64,000 nucleotides of DNA from an uncultured Clostridia bacterium (GTDB taxonomy: Bacteria; Bacillota; Clostridia; Oscillospirales; Acutalibacteraceae). Positions 19,224-28,172 of this stretch are shown here, one piece after another (positions within the stretch are counted from its first letter, which is position 1; every line of letters begins with the position of its first letter). The notes below the pieces were generated by a model that worked only from the letters and a program-made list of their open reading frames with translations, was not told the DNA's origin and did no database searches. Location of the stretch: the NCBI GenBank assembly GCA_947305745.1, contig CAMZEH010000002.1:120591-184590 (forward strand), read 5' to 3'. The position numbers were made by a program, and so were the translations under genes.

Positions 19224-21905
19224 ATGAAACTCAAAAAATCGTTAGCTTCTATCCTAAGCGCAGCAACTTTTACTACGTCAATTTGCGGCTCGGGAGCATT
19301 TGCGGAAAAATCCGAGCCAAGCGACAAAATCGACAAAAACACTAGAAATTTTGGTGAAACACTAAAATTTACAGATTTCACTTTTAACGGTGAAAAAATC
19401 CAGTTCAATACCGACACAAGCAATTTCAAGTTAGATTTGTTTGAGGATGACAATCTAAACACAGCATTAATGCGTGGACTTGAATTCATTGTAAATGACG
19501 ATTCCTCACCTTACATAAATGACAAAGATTTAATTGTAGGAGGAATTGTAAAAAATGGGCTCATTAACGAAAGCATACATAGTACTATAGATTACATAAA
19601 AACGAAAAAAGAAAACGATAATGATAAGAATTTGGAAATCTTTAAAAGACTTCATACAATTGAATGCATGATAAAAAACGACGAAAATATACCCGGCGAC
19701 AATGTGGCTTTAAAATTTATATCCGGAATGAAATCCGCATATCAGATGGTAATTTCACGTTCAACAGCAAAAGAAATTTTGGAAAGGGAAAGGGAAAAAA
19801 TTGAGTCTAAAATAGGTTCCGATACCTACACCGCCGGAGGAGAGATTTCATCTAGCATACCACAGAGCGGATTCAATATTGATATTTCGACCAATATCGG
19901 GACAAAACAATCATCCACCGAAACGACCTTCTACAAGATTGATAACTCTGGCGGACTGGGAATAGGTTTGGGTGCAGGACTTTATGATTACCTTTCGGCA
20001 AACGTAGAATGTGCTTTTGCGATAACCAATTCGCTGATCTTTTACTCGTTGGAAGAATTTTTAGATACAGAAATGTCAGACGGAAATATATCTTTATTAA
20101 AGATAAAAGATGAGGAAGTAAAAAAAGTTGTTTCTTCGAGGAAATCCATGCAAAATGCCGAAGACGAAGTCTTATCAAAAATAGAAACATCGATAGGGCC
20201 ATTCTTAAAATCCGCAAATATTGTTCCTCAAAAGCTTACGTTTAAGTGGCCGGAACCGACAGATTTCACCACATCTGAAAAAAGCCACGGATTTAACATT
20301 AAATCGCGTGCATCGGCGGCTGCCGATTGCCTTGCATCGATCGGAATGGATGTGTCTACCGACAGAACTATAAATAAAATCACCATTACCCATCCGTATC
20401 TCGATTTAATAGATGAAGATTTTCTACCGACAGAATACTGCGAAGATGTAAGCGACCTTGTAAAATATTTAAAAATATCAAATAACAAAAAATATAAAGA
20501 AATACAAAATTTTGCTGACAAAGAATTTGGAAAAGAGAACAGAACTCAAAAATTCTCGGCGATTGTATCGAATTTAACCAGTGATATAAGAAGGTATAAT
20601 TCCGTACTGGCAATTATGGCGGATAGAGAAACAAGCGAGAAAATCAAAACACAGGCGCATGACGTTAAGAAAAGCATAGAACAAGATTGGGTCGGAAAAG
20701 GTATCAAACATAAAAACAAACTAAGCAGAGAATCCATGCTTAAAACAGCAATCTCGACCGGCGCATACCTAAGAAGCCTAGCACAATCCGAGGAGGAAAA
20801 AAATTTATTTTCATCACTTTATACCGAAGTAAAACATCTTTCATTACTCCAAAAATTCACCAATAAAACATTCCCGTCATCGACCTATGGTTTTAATACG
20901 TCCAGGAAATCGGACACATCTTCCATAACCGGTCAAGCCACAATAGACATCCCTCTCGTAGGAGCCACAAATTTAAGCGTTACATATTCCGACACACAAA
21001 GCCCTCTTTATACCGAAAACTCGCGTGGCGTAACCATTAACACTCAACTACCGATGATAAACGGAAAGATTTACGGTGCAGAAGATCTTAAGGAAAATCT
21101 TAAAAAATTTATAAAAAAATCTCTGCAAAATAACGGATTTTCTTCGGTGATACTTGCAAATTCATTTGATCTTGTGAGCAAACAATTTGATAACGTCCTA
21201 TCGAGCTATGCGGTGGAAAAAGTCAAATCGATCCCAATGGTTTTATCGGTAAAAGACTATATGCATCTAAACTTTTTCCTTACTAACATTCCGAAAACCG
21301 AAAAATCGGACGAATTCATCGCTTTGCCCGACTGCGAGTTAATTAAAAAGGATAAAGATCAAATGATATTGAAACTCACGAAAAGAATAGACAGCAAAAA
21401 AGCAGATCTTAAAGTTGGCGTAGGTAAAAACAAGGTAAAGGCATTTTCCGAATGCGGAAAAGCTTCTTCCAAAATCGGAAGCAATAGTCTAATATTTATT
21501 GTAAATAAATTTAACGTATGTGAAGCCGGTAAAAATTCAACAGGCATAAGCGGTTTTTGGGAAAAGTTTAAAACCAGTCAAAAAAACTCAATCGAAGACC
21601 TATTTATCAACATAAACGACGATGGTTCAAATGCAAAATATGAGCTACAAGGAATGTATTCGCTTATTATTAAAAACCTGAGCAAAAAAAGTGATGAGAA
21701 TGATACTCAAAAGCAATCTTTGATTGCGGCCGTAAAAAATCTATTCCGTAATTTCTTGGGAGCTTGTAGGGATTTAAAAGAATCACAAAATAATGAATCC
21801 AAACAAAAAGCATATAATGAAGCGGAAAGCCTATTTGATTCCATACTCAAAATAAATTATAATCATGTTTGGATCCCGGCTCTGATGAAAGCAAATAATA
21901 AATAA
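19224..21905 (+). CDS. Large secreted protein of unknown function (893 aa)
   Basis: Signal peptide MKLKKSLASILSAATFTTSICGSGAFAEK; RBS ggaggt; followed by terminator; no recognised domain. Confidence 0.75.
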   Translation: MKLKKSLASILSAATFTTSICGSGAFAEKSEPSDKIDKNTRNFGETLKFTDFTFNGEKIQFNTDTSNFKLDLFEDDNLNTALMRGLEFIVNDDSSPYINDKDLIVGGIVKNGLINESIHSTIDYIKTKKENDNDKNLEIFKRLHTIECMIKNDENIPGDNVALKFISGMKSAYQMVISRSTAKEILEREREKIESKIGSDTYTAGGEISSSIPQSGFNIDISTNIGTKQSSTETTFYKIDNSGGLGIGLGAGLYDYLSANVECAFAITNSLIFYSLEEFLDTEMSDGNISLLKIKDEEVKKVVSSRKSMQNAEDEVLSKIETSIGPFLKSANIVPQKLTFKWPEPTDFTTSEKSHGFNIKSRASAAADCLASIGMDVSTDRTINKITITHPYLDLIDEDFLPTEYCEDVSDLVKYLKISNNKKYKEIQNFADKEFGKENRTQKFSAIVSNLTSDIRRYNSVLAIMADRETSEKIKTQAHDVKKSIEQDWVGKGIKHKNKLSRESMLKTAISTGAYLRSLAQSEEEKNLFSSLYTEVKHLSLLQKFTNKTFPSSTYGFNTSRKSDTSSITGQATIDIPLVGATNLSVTYSDTQSPLYTENSRGVTINTQLPMINGKIYGAEDLKENLKKFIKKSLQNNGFSSVILANSFDLVSKQFDNVLSSYAVEKVKSIPMVLSVKDYMHLNFFLTNIPKTEKSDEFIALPDCELIKKDKDQMILKLTKRIDSKKADLKVGVGKNKVKAFSECGKASSKIGSNSLIFIVNKFNVCEAGKNSTGISGFWEKFKTSQKNSIEDLFININDDGSNAKYELQGMYSLIIKNLSKKSDENDTQKQSLIAAVKNLFRNFLGACRDLKESQNNESKQKAYNEAESLFDSILKINYNHVWIPALMKANNK

Positions 21906-21923
21906 ATCGCTGATTTAAAACAA

Positions 21924-21960
21924 AAAGCCACTGCTAATTTATCTTAGCAGCGGCTTTCGT
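21924..21960 (+). terminator. Intrinsic terminator
   Basis: aaagccactgctaa-tttatc-ttagcagcggcttt then T-rich. Confidence 0.85.
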
Positions 21961-22114
21961 TTTTATACGTTCCCAAAAATTGTTATGTCATATCATATTG
22001 TTCCTGGCATTACATTTCATGCCGCTCACTTTGCCGTTTCAATCTCTGCGCCACAGCAAATGCTCTCGGCTCAAAATTATATCCTGCCAAAGCCCTTCAT
22101 TTATTCCCGCAAAA

Positions 22115-22669
22115 CTATTCCCTAACGGGAGAGAGTTGATTCACCGGCAAGTCTAAGACAAATTCCACCGGAAAAAATTGATTTTCCCCCAACGATTCTC
22201 TGACACAATTAAGTATAGTTTTTTCAAAATTTTCCAAAAACAAATCATATTTCAAATATATTACTGCAAAATTGGTACCGGGCACACTTTGAGAATCCTT
22301 CAAAACAATTCTAGAAAAAGCCTTGCAAATCTCCATTATAGATGCGTCGCCGCTGCCTCGCAAACACCCTGAAAGATGTATACGGAATAGCTCCGCAAAA
22401 TCTGAAACCGTAAAATCATAAGAATTTATTTGTTGAACGTTTTTAGGTTGTTTTTCCCCTCTTTCCTTAAGAATGGTTTTAACACGATTCAACGCACTAT
22501 AAAAGTAACTCAACTCATGCTTAGTCTCAAATCCCATTACAATTTTACTGCTTCCGCAAGAAGACCCCGCATCCTCGAAAACGCGTACCGCATAAACAGA
22601 ATTTTTGCAAAAACATGCACCCACAAAAACAACGAATAGCATAAATAAAAAATTTCTAACTTTAACCAC
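22115..22669 (-). CDS. Secreted/lipid-anchored hypothetical protein downstream of SCIFF maturase
   Basis: Probable GTG start 22669 behind gggag; signal-like VVKVRNFLFMLFVVFVGACFCKNSVYA; ORF-track frame opens at 22702 overlapping the maturase. Confidence 0.6.
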   Translation of the reverse strand: MVKVRNFLFMLFVVFVGACFCKNSVYAVRVFEDAGSSCGSSKIVMGFETKHELSYFYSALNRVKTILKERGEKQPKNVQQINSYDFTVSDFAELFRIHLSGCLRGSGDASIMEICKAFSRIVLKDSQSVPGTNFAVIYLKYDLFLENFEKTILNCVRESLGENQFFPVEFVLDLPVNQLSPVRE

Positions 22670-22694
22670 AGTATCCACTCCCAGTTTTTTAAAT

Positions 22695-24050
22695 TTAGAC
22701 AAAATATTGATATGCTACTGAACATTCTATCTTTTTTTTCTGCATTTTGCAAGCTAAATCATATGAATTCATAATATTCCCGCAGTTGAAATGATTTTTC
22801 GCGGCACATCCCCCGCTGCAATAAAATTTTGCCCAGCAATCACGACATTTTTCTTTGTGATATATTGTCATACTCAAAAACGGCTTTTTAAGCTTTGCAT
22901 CAAACGTATTCTCATTAATATTACCCATTTTGAATTTTTCTTCGCCGACAACTTGGTGGCAAGAATATATATCACCATTTGGAGTAACTGCTACATAATC
23001 ATTCCCGCACCCGCAGCCTTTAAGGCGCTTTAAAATGCACGGGCCTTCGTTGATATCGATATTGAAGTTGAAAAAATCTATATTCTTGCCGCTGAGTTTA
23101 ATATCAATAAGCTTATTACACAGATTCTCTTGCTCTTTCAAAACTCCATCTAAATATTTTTCATTTATCGAGCTTTCAAATTTATCACCGCAAAGAGCCG
23201 GCTCCATCGAAATGTGTTTAAATCCAAGACTATACATGTGAAGCACATCATCGCTAAAATTTATATTATCCTTTGTGTATGTACCCCTTGCATAATAGCT
23301 TTTATCACCTCTTGCAGCGACAAGTTTTTGAAATTTCGGAACAACCATATCGTATGTTCCCACTCCCCCACGAGTCACGCGGTATTTATCATTTATTTCT
23401 TTGCGCCCGTCAAGAGATAGAACCACATCGAACATCTCACTATTTATAAAATCGATTTTTTCGTCGTCAAGTAGGATTCCGTTAGTCGTTATTGTAAATC
23501 TAAAATTTTTATTATACTTTTTCTCTAAGCTTCTTGCGTATTTCACTGTTTCTTTTACGACTTCGAAATTCATCAGCGGTTCTCCGCCGAAAAAATCCAT
23601 TTCCAGATTATGAATACCGCCCGAATTTTTAATTACAAAATCAACAGCTTTTTTTGCCGTTTCAAGGGCCATCAGTTCTCGCCCGCAGCCAAAATCGCCT
23701 TTTGAAGCAAAGCAGTATTTACACTGCATATTGCAGTCATGAGCCACATTCAAACAAACCGATTTAATCGGTGAATTCAAATTTTCTTCCGTTGCCAGAC
23801 TTTCGTGTATATCTTCCGAAAAAAGTTTGCCTGATTTATACATCTTAAAAATTTCACCGTATGCCTCTTTTATTTTCTCTCGGCTATATTTATCGGAAAG
23901 CTTTTTAACTATATACTCCTCGGTATAATCGAAAAAGTTCCCGTCCAAATAATCCAAAATATCATAGCTGATATCGTCTACGATATGTATTGCTCCGCTG
24001 TTTCCGTCAATTACGAAATTAGTATTTCTGAATCTATATTTATGTATCAT
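22695..24050 (-). CDS. scfB: SCIFF radical SAM/SPASM peptide maturase
   Basis: MIHKYRFRNTNFVIDGNSGAIHIVDDISYDIL...CNMQCKYCFASKGDFG...FFGGEPLMNF...C-terminal SPASM Cys cluster (CGCGNDYVAVTPNGDIYSCHQVVGEE...CRDCWAKFYCSGGCAA). Confidence 0.94.
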   Translation of the reverse strand: MIHKYRFRNTNFVIDGNSGAIHIVDDISYDILDYLDGNFFDYTEEYIVKKLSDKYSREKIKEAYGEIFKMYKSGKLFSEDIHESLATEENLNSPIKSVCLNVAHDCNMQCKYCFASKGDFGCGRELMALETAKKAVDFVIKNSGGIHNLEMDFFGGEPLMNFEVVKETVKYARSLEKKYNKNFRFTITTNGILLDDEKIDFINSEMFDVVLSLDGRKEINDKYRVTRGGVGTYDMVVPKFQKLVAARGDKSYYARGTYTKDNINFSDDVLHMYSLGFKHISMEPALCGDKFESSINEKYLDGVLKEQENLCNKLIDIKLSGKNIDFFNFNIDINEGPCILKRLKGCGCGNDYVAVTPNGDIYSCHQVVGEEKFKMGNINENTFDAKLKKPFLSMTIYHKEKCRDCWAKFYCSGGCAAKNHFNCGNIMNSYDLACKMQKKKIECSVAYQYFV

Positions 24051-24143
24051 ATGTACCTCGGTATTTTTTGATTTACATTAAAACGTTATCTTCCGGAAAA
24101 AACCAAAAGATAACTTTTTTCTACGTTAAATTTTAATTTACCG

Positions 24144-24290
24144 CTATTTTGCTGATTTTTCGCATTTTTGATTGATTACGGTATTATCAACCTTTGACGC
24201 CGTCTGACAAGAAACTTGACATTCTCCGCAGCCCGTACCTGTAGCACTCTTTTTGAAATCTGCCGTATTGATTGTCTTAATATGTTCCAT
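24144..24290 (-). CDS. scfA: SCIFF-type ribosomal peptide precursor, four-cysteine variant (48 aa, absent from ORF track)
   Basis: Reverse-strand translation MEHIKTINTADFKKSATGTGCGECQVSCQTASKVDNTVINQKCEKSAK*, immediately upstream of the maturase; matches SCIFF consensus (IKT...GCGECQxSCQxA.K...TV.NQ.CE). Confidence 0.93.
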   Translation of the reverse strand: MEHIKTINTADFKKSATGTGCGECQVSCQTASKVDNTVINQKCEKSAK

Positions 24291-24433
24291 GATTTCATTC
24301 CCCTATCTTAAATTTAATTTTTAACGACTATATTCTAACATACACTAAAGTTTTTTTAAAGACCTCAATCAAGAATATATAAAAATTTTTTCATATATAT
24401 TTATAAAAGATTACAAAAATCGGAGATGAACAA

Positions 24434-27091
24434 ATGCAGTGGCATAAAATGAGCGCAAAGGAAATTTTAGCAAAACAATCGGTAAATCCCACCGCCGGTC
24501 TAACTGACGCCGAGGCTAATTTAAGATTACTCAAATATGGCGAAAATATTATTTCTCCGGCAAAAAAGAGAAGTTTTTTAAAGAAATTACTCGCTCAATT
24601 TTCCGATTTTATGGTCATCACACTGATAGCTGCAGCTATAATTTCTTTCGTGACGTCATTTCTGAGAGGCGATATCAATTATTCGGATTCGCTCATAATA
24701 ATTTCCATCGTGATAATAAATGCTTTTATAGGAGTCCTGCAGGAAAGCAAAGCCGAAAAAGAAATCGAATCTCTCAAAAAAATAGCAACGCCTCTAAGCA
24801 AAGTCATTCGTGACGGGAGTCTTAAAAGAATACCTTCAAAAAGCGTTGTGCCCGGAGATATTCTAATGCTCCATACGGGCGATTTGGTATGTGCGGACGC
24901 AAGGGTACTCGAATCTTCAAATTTAGCCGCCGAAGAATCAGCAATGACGGGCGAGGCGTTTTCCGTCGATAAATCCTCAAACGATTACGATAAAAACAAT
25001 TTATCACACGGCGAAAAAGAAAATATGCTTTTTGCGGGGAGCATTATAACCAGAGGCAATGCAAAAGCTATTGCTGTTGCCACGGGAATGAATACCGAAA
25101 TAGGTGCAATAGCGGCGATGGTCAGCGGCGAGAAGACTTCTCTCACACCGCTCCAGAAAAAACTCACCGCCACAGGCAAAAAACTCGGCATATGCATTAT
25201 GATGATAAGTATCATCGTATTCTTTTTGGGCGTTATGCAAAGCGCGGATATATTTGAAATGTTTATGATTTCAATAAGTCTTGCCGTCGCTGCCATACCC
25301 GAAGGATTGCCTGCAGTGGTTACCATAGTACTCGCAAACGGCGTACGAAAAATGGCAAAACAAAATACTATAGTCAGGAAACTGCACGCGATAGAAACGC
25401 TCGGGCATGTGGGCGTGATATGCTCGGACAAAACGGGAACTCTTACCGCCAATAAAATGACTGTAACTGAAATCAAAACAGCTTGTCCAAACCGAATATT
25501 TTCAAACTCTGAAAATAAAGAAATTTTTTCTCTCTGTGCGCTTTGCAATAATGCTACTCTTTCAAAAACAAACGGAAAAATCACTGCTATCGGTGAGCCT
25601 ACCGAAACTGCGCTCCTTAATCATTCTATCAAAATTGGTATCGATACCGCTAAAATAAACAGTGATTTTAAAAGGATATCTGAAATTCCGTTCGACTCCG
25701 CTCGTAAACTTATGACAACCGTTCACGAACTTGATTCCAAGCATTTCCGGGTCATCACCAAAGGCGCGCCGGATGTGCTCCTTAAAATATGCACGCATTA
25801 CAGATGCGGAGGCGATAAGACTAGAGTAATTGATGATATCACAAGAAAGAATATACAAAATTCCATAAAAAATATGGCCGCAAAAGCCCTAAGGGTCATA
25901 GCGATAGCATACAAAGAGTCGCCTAAAAAAGATTTCAATATTCAAAACGCTGAAAAAGATTTGATTTTCTGCGCCATCATAGGCGTTATGGACCCTCCAC
26001 GGCCTGAAGTAAAGCGCGCCGTAGAGGAATGTAAAAACGCAGGAATACGAACCGTAATGATTACGGGTGACCACGCCGAAACAGCTAAAGCTATCGCAAA
26101 AAGCGTCGGTATTGATGCGAAATCCACATTAACGGGAAACGAAATCGAAAAGCTTAGCGATAAAAATTTACAAGAAAAAGTGAAAAGTTGCTCTGTATTC
26201 GCAAGAGTTTCGCCAAAGCATAAAGTTAGGATTATAAAAGCATTACAAGCAAACGGAGAAGTCGTCGCGATGACAGGCGACGGCATAAATGATGCGCCCG
26301 CACTCAAATCTGCAGACGTCGGGTGTGCTATGGGCAAATCAGGCACGGATGCGGCAAAATCTGCTTCAGATTTAATTTTGGCGGACGATAATTTTACCGC
26401 AGTGGTGGAAGCAGTTCGTCAAGGGCGCGGAATATACGATAACATCAAAAAAACTATTCATTTTTTGATTTCTACCAATATCAGCGAGGTTATGGTAGTG
26501 CTCTTGGCTTTTTTAATCGGTATTCCCTCACCACTGCTTGCTATCCATCTGCTCTGGCTTAACCTCGTTACAGATGCTTTCCCTGCTCTTGCACTCGGTT
26601 GCGAGCCGGTGCAAAGCAACATAATGAAAAAGCCGCCGGAAAACTCCAAAAAAAGTTTGTTCGCGGGCGGCATGGGCTACAACATACTCGTCGAAGGCAC
26701 ATTTATTGCGGCAATCGGTATACTCTCATACAGCATCGGAAAAGTTTTTTATGATATTAATCCGCTAAATCCAATCATAGGACGCACGATGGCATTTTTG
26801 ACGCTTGGAATAAGCCAAATTATACATGCGTTTAACGTCAGGAGTAAAAAATCGCTAACTAAAACCGGAATACTCGGGAATGCAAAGCTTATATATTCAA
26901 CTGTTCTTTGTATCTTTATGCAGGTAATAGTAGTAACGGCGCCAAAGCTCATAACGCTATTTAAGACAACGCCACTAAATTTTGCCCAGTGGCTGACGGT
27001 TACAATCCTTTCGCTGACGCCGATAATTGTCTCTGAAACAGAAAAATATTTTATAAATCATAAAATAAAAATTTATGTTAAAATATCATAA
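24434..27091 (+). CDS. Cation-transporting P-type ATPase (PMCA/SERCA-like calcium ATPase)
   Basis: CSDKTGTLTANKMTVTEI, MITGDHAETA, MTGDGINDAPALKSADVG. Confidence 0.95.
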   Translation: MQWHKMSAKEILAKQSVNPTAGLTDAEANLRLLKYGENIISPAKKRSFLKKLLAQFSDFMVITLIAAAIISFVTSFLRGDINYSDSLIIISIVIINAFIGVLQESKAEKEIESLKKIATPLSKVIRDGSLKRIPSKSVVPGDILMLHTGDLVCADARVLESSNLAAEESAMTGEAFSVDKSSNDYDKNNLSHGEKENMLFAGSIITRGNAKAIAVATGMNTEIGAIAAMVSGEKTSLTPLQKKLTATGKKLGICIMMISIIVFFLGVMQSADIFEMFMISISLAVAAIPEGLPAVVTIVLANGVRKMAKQNTIVRKLHAIETLGHVGVICSDKTGTLTANKMTVTEIKTACPNRIFSNSENKEIFSLCALCNNATLSKTNGKITAIGEPTETALLNHSIKIGIDTAKINSDFKRISEIPFDSARKLMTTVHELDSKHFRVITKGAPDVLLKICTHYRCGGDKTRVIDDITRKNIQNSIKNMAAKALRVIAIAYKESPKKDFNIQNAEKDLIFCAIIGVMDPPRPEVKRAVEECKNAGIRTVMITGDHAETAKAIAKSVGIDAKSTLTGNEIEKLSDKNLQEKVKSCSVFARVSPKHKVRIIKALQANGEVVAMTGDGINDAPALKSADVGCAMGKSGTDAAKSASDLILADDNFTAVVEAVRQGRGIYDNIKKTIHFLISTNISEVMVVLLAFLIGIPSPLLAIHLLWLNLVTDAFPALALGCEPVQSNIMKKPPENSKKSLFAGGMGYNILVEGTFIAAIGILSYSIGKVFYDINPLNPIIGRTMAFLTLGISQIIHAFNVRSKKSLTKTGILGNAKLIYSTVLCIFMQVIVVTAPKLITLFKTTPLNFAQWLTVTILSLTPIIVSETEKYFINHKIKIYVKIS

Positions 27092-27127
27092 TTAAAAATT
27101 AATCAAAATTTTAGAATAATTTCTACA

Positions 27128-27176
27128 AAAAAGCTTGATATCCCCCCCGTCGAGTGTTTAAATGTAATAGTAATCT
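27128..27176 (+). repeat. Upstream element copy 1 (putative promoter) of tandem leader-peptide genes
   Basis: aaaaagcttgatatcccccccgtcgagtgtttaaatgtaatagtaatct; 47/49 identical to 27654..27702; contains TTGATA-N17-TTAAAT. Confidence 0.85.
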
Positions 27177-27218
27177 TGATTTTCAAGGTCAACATTATCT
27201 GTAAAGGAGTCGTTTAAA

Positions 27219-27566
27219 ATGAATGAAAAACAGGTTGAAAAACTAGCCCAAGAATTGTCAGAAGAAGAACTCAATGAACTGGCAGCGGGCAAAATGAGCG
27301 AGGAAACCAAGAAAAAAGTTTTAAAATACGGAGGTATAGCATTAGGAACCGCGGCCGGTGTAGTAGCAACCGGAGTTGGCGTCGCTGCCCTAGTCGGTTG
27401 GAGGACCGGCAAAGGTAGCTTTGGATATTTGCACCCCATGGGGAATCCATCCAATACTTCACCACAAACTGGATCATCTACTCAATCAAGACCTGAAACA
27501 TTTCAAGAGGAACTTATACGAAGAACGAAGCGAATAAGAGAAGAATTAGAAAAAGGCGGCACCTGA
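27219..27566 (+). CDS. Short-leader (AG/GG-type) peptide with Gly/Ala-rich hydrophobic segment
   Basis: MNEKQVEKLAQELSEEELNELAAG|KMSEETKKKVLKYGGIALGTAAGVVATGVGVAALVGW...; RBS aaaggag. Confidence 0.65.
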   Translation: MNEKQVEKLAQELSEEELNELAAGKMSEETKKKVLKYGGIALGTAAGVVATGVGVAALVGWRTGKGSFGYLHPMGNPSNTSPQTGSSTQSRPETFQEELIRRTKRIREELEKGGT

Positions 27567-27582
27567 CACTGATACGTGCCAC

Positions 27583-27625
27583 TCACCCCTCTTTGCATAA
27601 AAAATATGCGCAGGGGGGTTGTTTT
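27583..27625 (+). terminator. Intrinsic terminator between the two peptide genes
   Basis: cacccctctttgcataaaaaatatgcgcaggggggttgttttt. Confidence 0.85.
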
Positions 27626-27653
27626 TATATTTACGTTTTAAGTAATTATCAAC

Positions 27654-27702
27654 AAAAAGCTTGATATACCCCCCATCGAGTGTTTAAATGTAATAGTAAT
27701 CT
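27654..27702 (+). repeat. Upstream element copy 2 (putative promoter)
   Basis: aaaaagcttgatataccccccatcgagtgtttaaatgtaatagtaatct, 47/49 match to copy 1. Confidence 0.85.
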
Positions 27703-27722
27703 AAATTTAAGGAGGGATTTAA

Positions 27723-28052
27723 ATGTCAGTAGAACAAAAAAGAGCAGATCTCGAAAAAGCACTGGCAGCACTTAATGAAAAAGAAATTGAGGCAGTTGCA
27801 GGCGGACTCAGCAAAAAAGGAAAAGAAATTCTAAAATGGGTCAGTATAGGTGCAGGTATTACAATGGGAGCAGCTATTGGAATAGCAGCAGGACATTATT
27901 TTGACCCGGATGACAAACCTCAACCAAACAAGAAAAAAGAAAAAAGCACAAAAGAAGCGCCGTATGTCTCACAAGACAAGGATCCCACACTAAATGGAAC
28001 GCCGTATGTCTTACCAAAAATGACTCCCCTAGAATCTGAAAAATATAACTAG
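27723..28052 (+). CDS. Double-glycine leader peptide with Gly/Ala-rich hydrophobic segment and hydrophilic tail
   Basis: MSVEQKRADLEKALAALNEKEIEAVAGG|LSKKGKEILKWVSIGAGITMGAAIGIAAGHYFDPDDKP...; RBS aaggaggg. Confidence 0.68.
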   Translation: MSVEQKRADLEKALAALNEKEIEAVAGGLSKKGKEILKWVSIGAGITMGAAIGIAAGHYFDPDDKPQPNKKKEKSTKEAPYVSQDKDPTLNGTPYVLPKMTPLESEKYN

Positions 28053-28172
28053 TTTTTAACGGAAAAGATAACCTTTTTGGAGATTCCAACTCATATGATT
28101 GAGTATCGAAAATCTTATTGCTCATATTCACGTTCCTCTTTGCATATAGATTGTGCAAGGAGGAATTTTAAT

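Noticed and set aside
24144-24290. SCIFF variant as a decayed pseudogene
   Set aside because: Frame, length, start, four cysteines and all flanking signature residues are intact; two point substitutions alone do not look like decay.
24985-25584. 199-aa minus-strand ORF
   Set aside because: Antisense to the P-type ATPase; no RBS or family.
27128-27702. Duplicated 49-bp element as a mobile-element end or MITE
   Set aside because: No terminal inverted repeats, target duplication or transposase; position just upstream of each RBS fits a promoter better.
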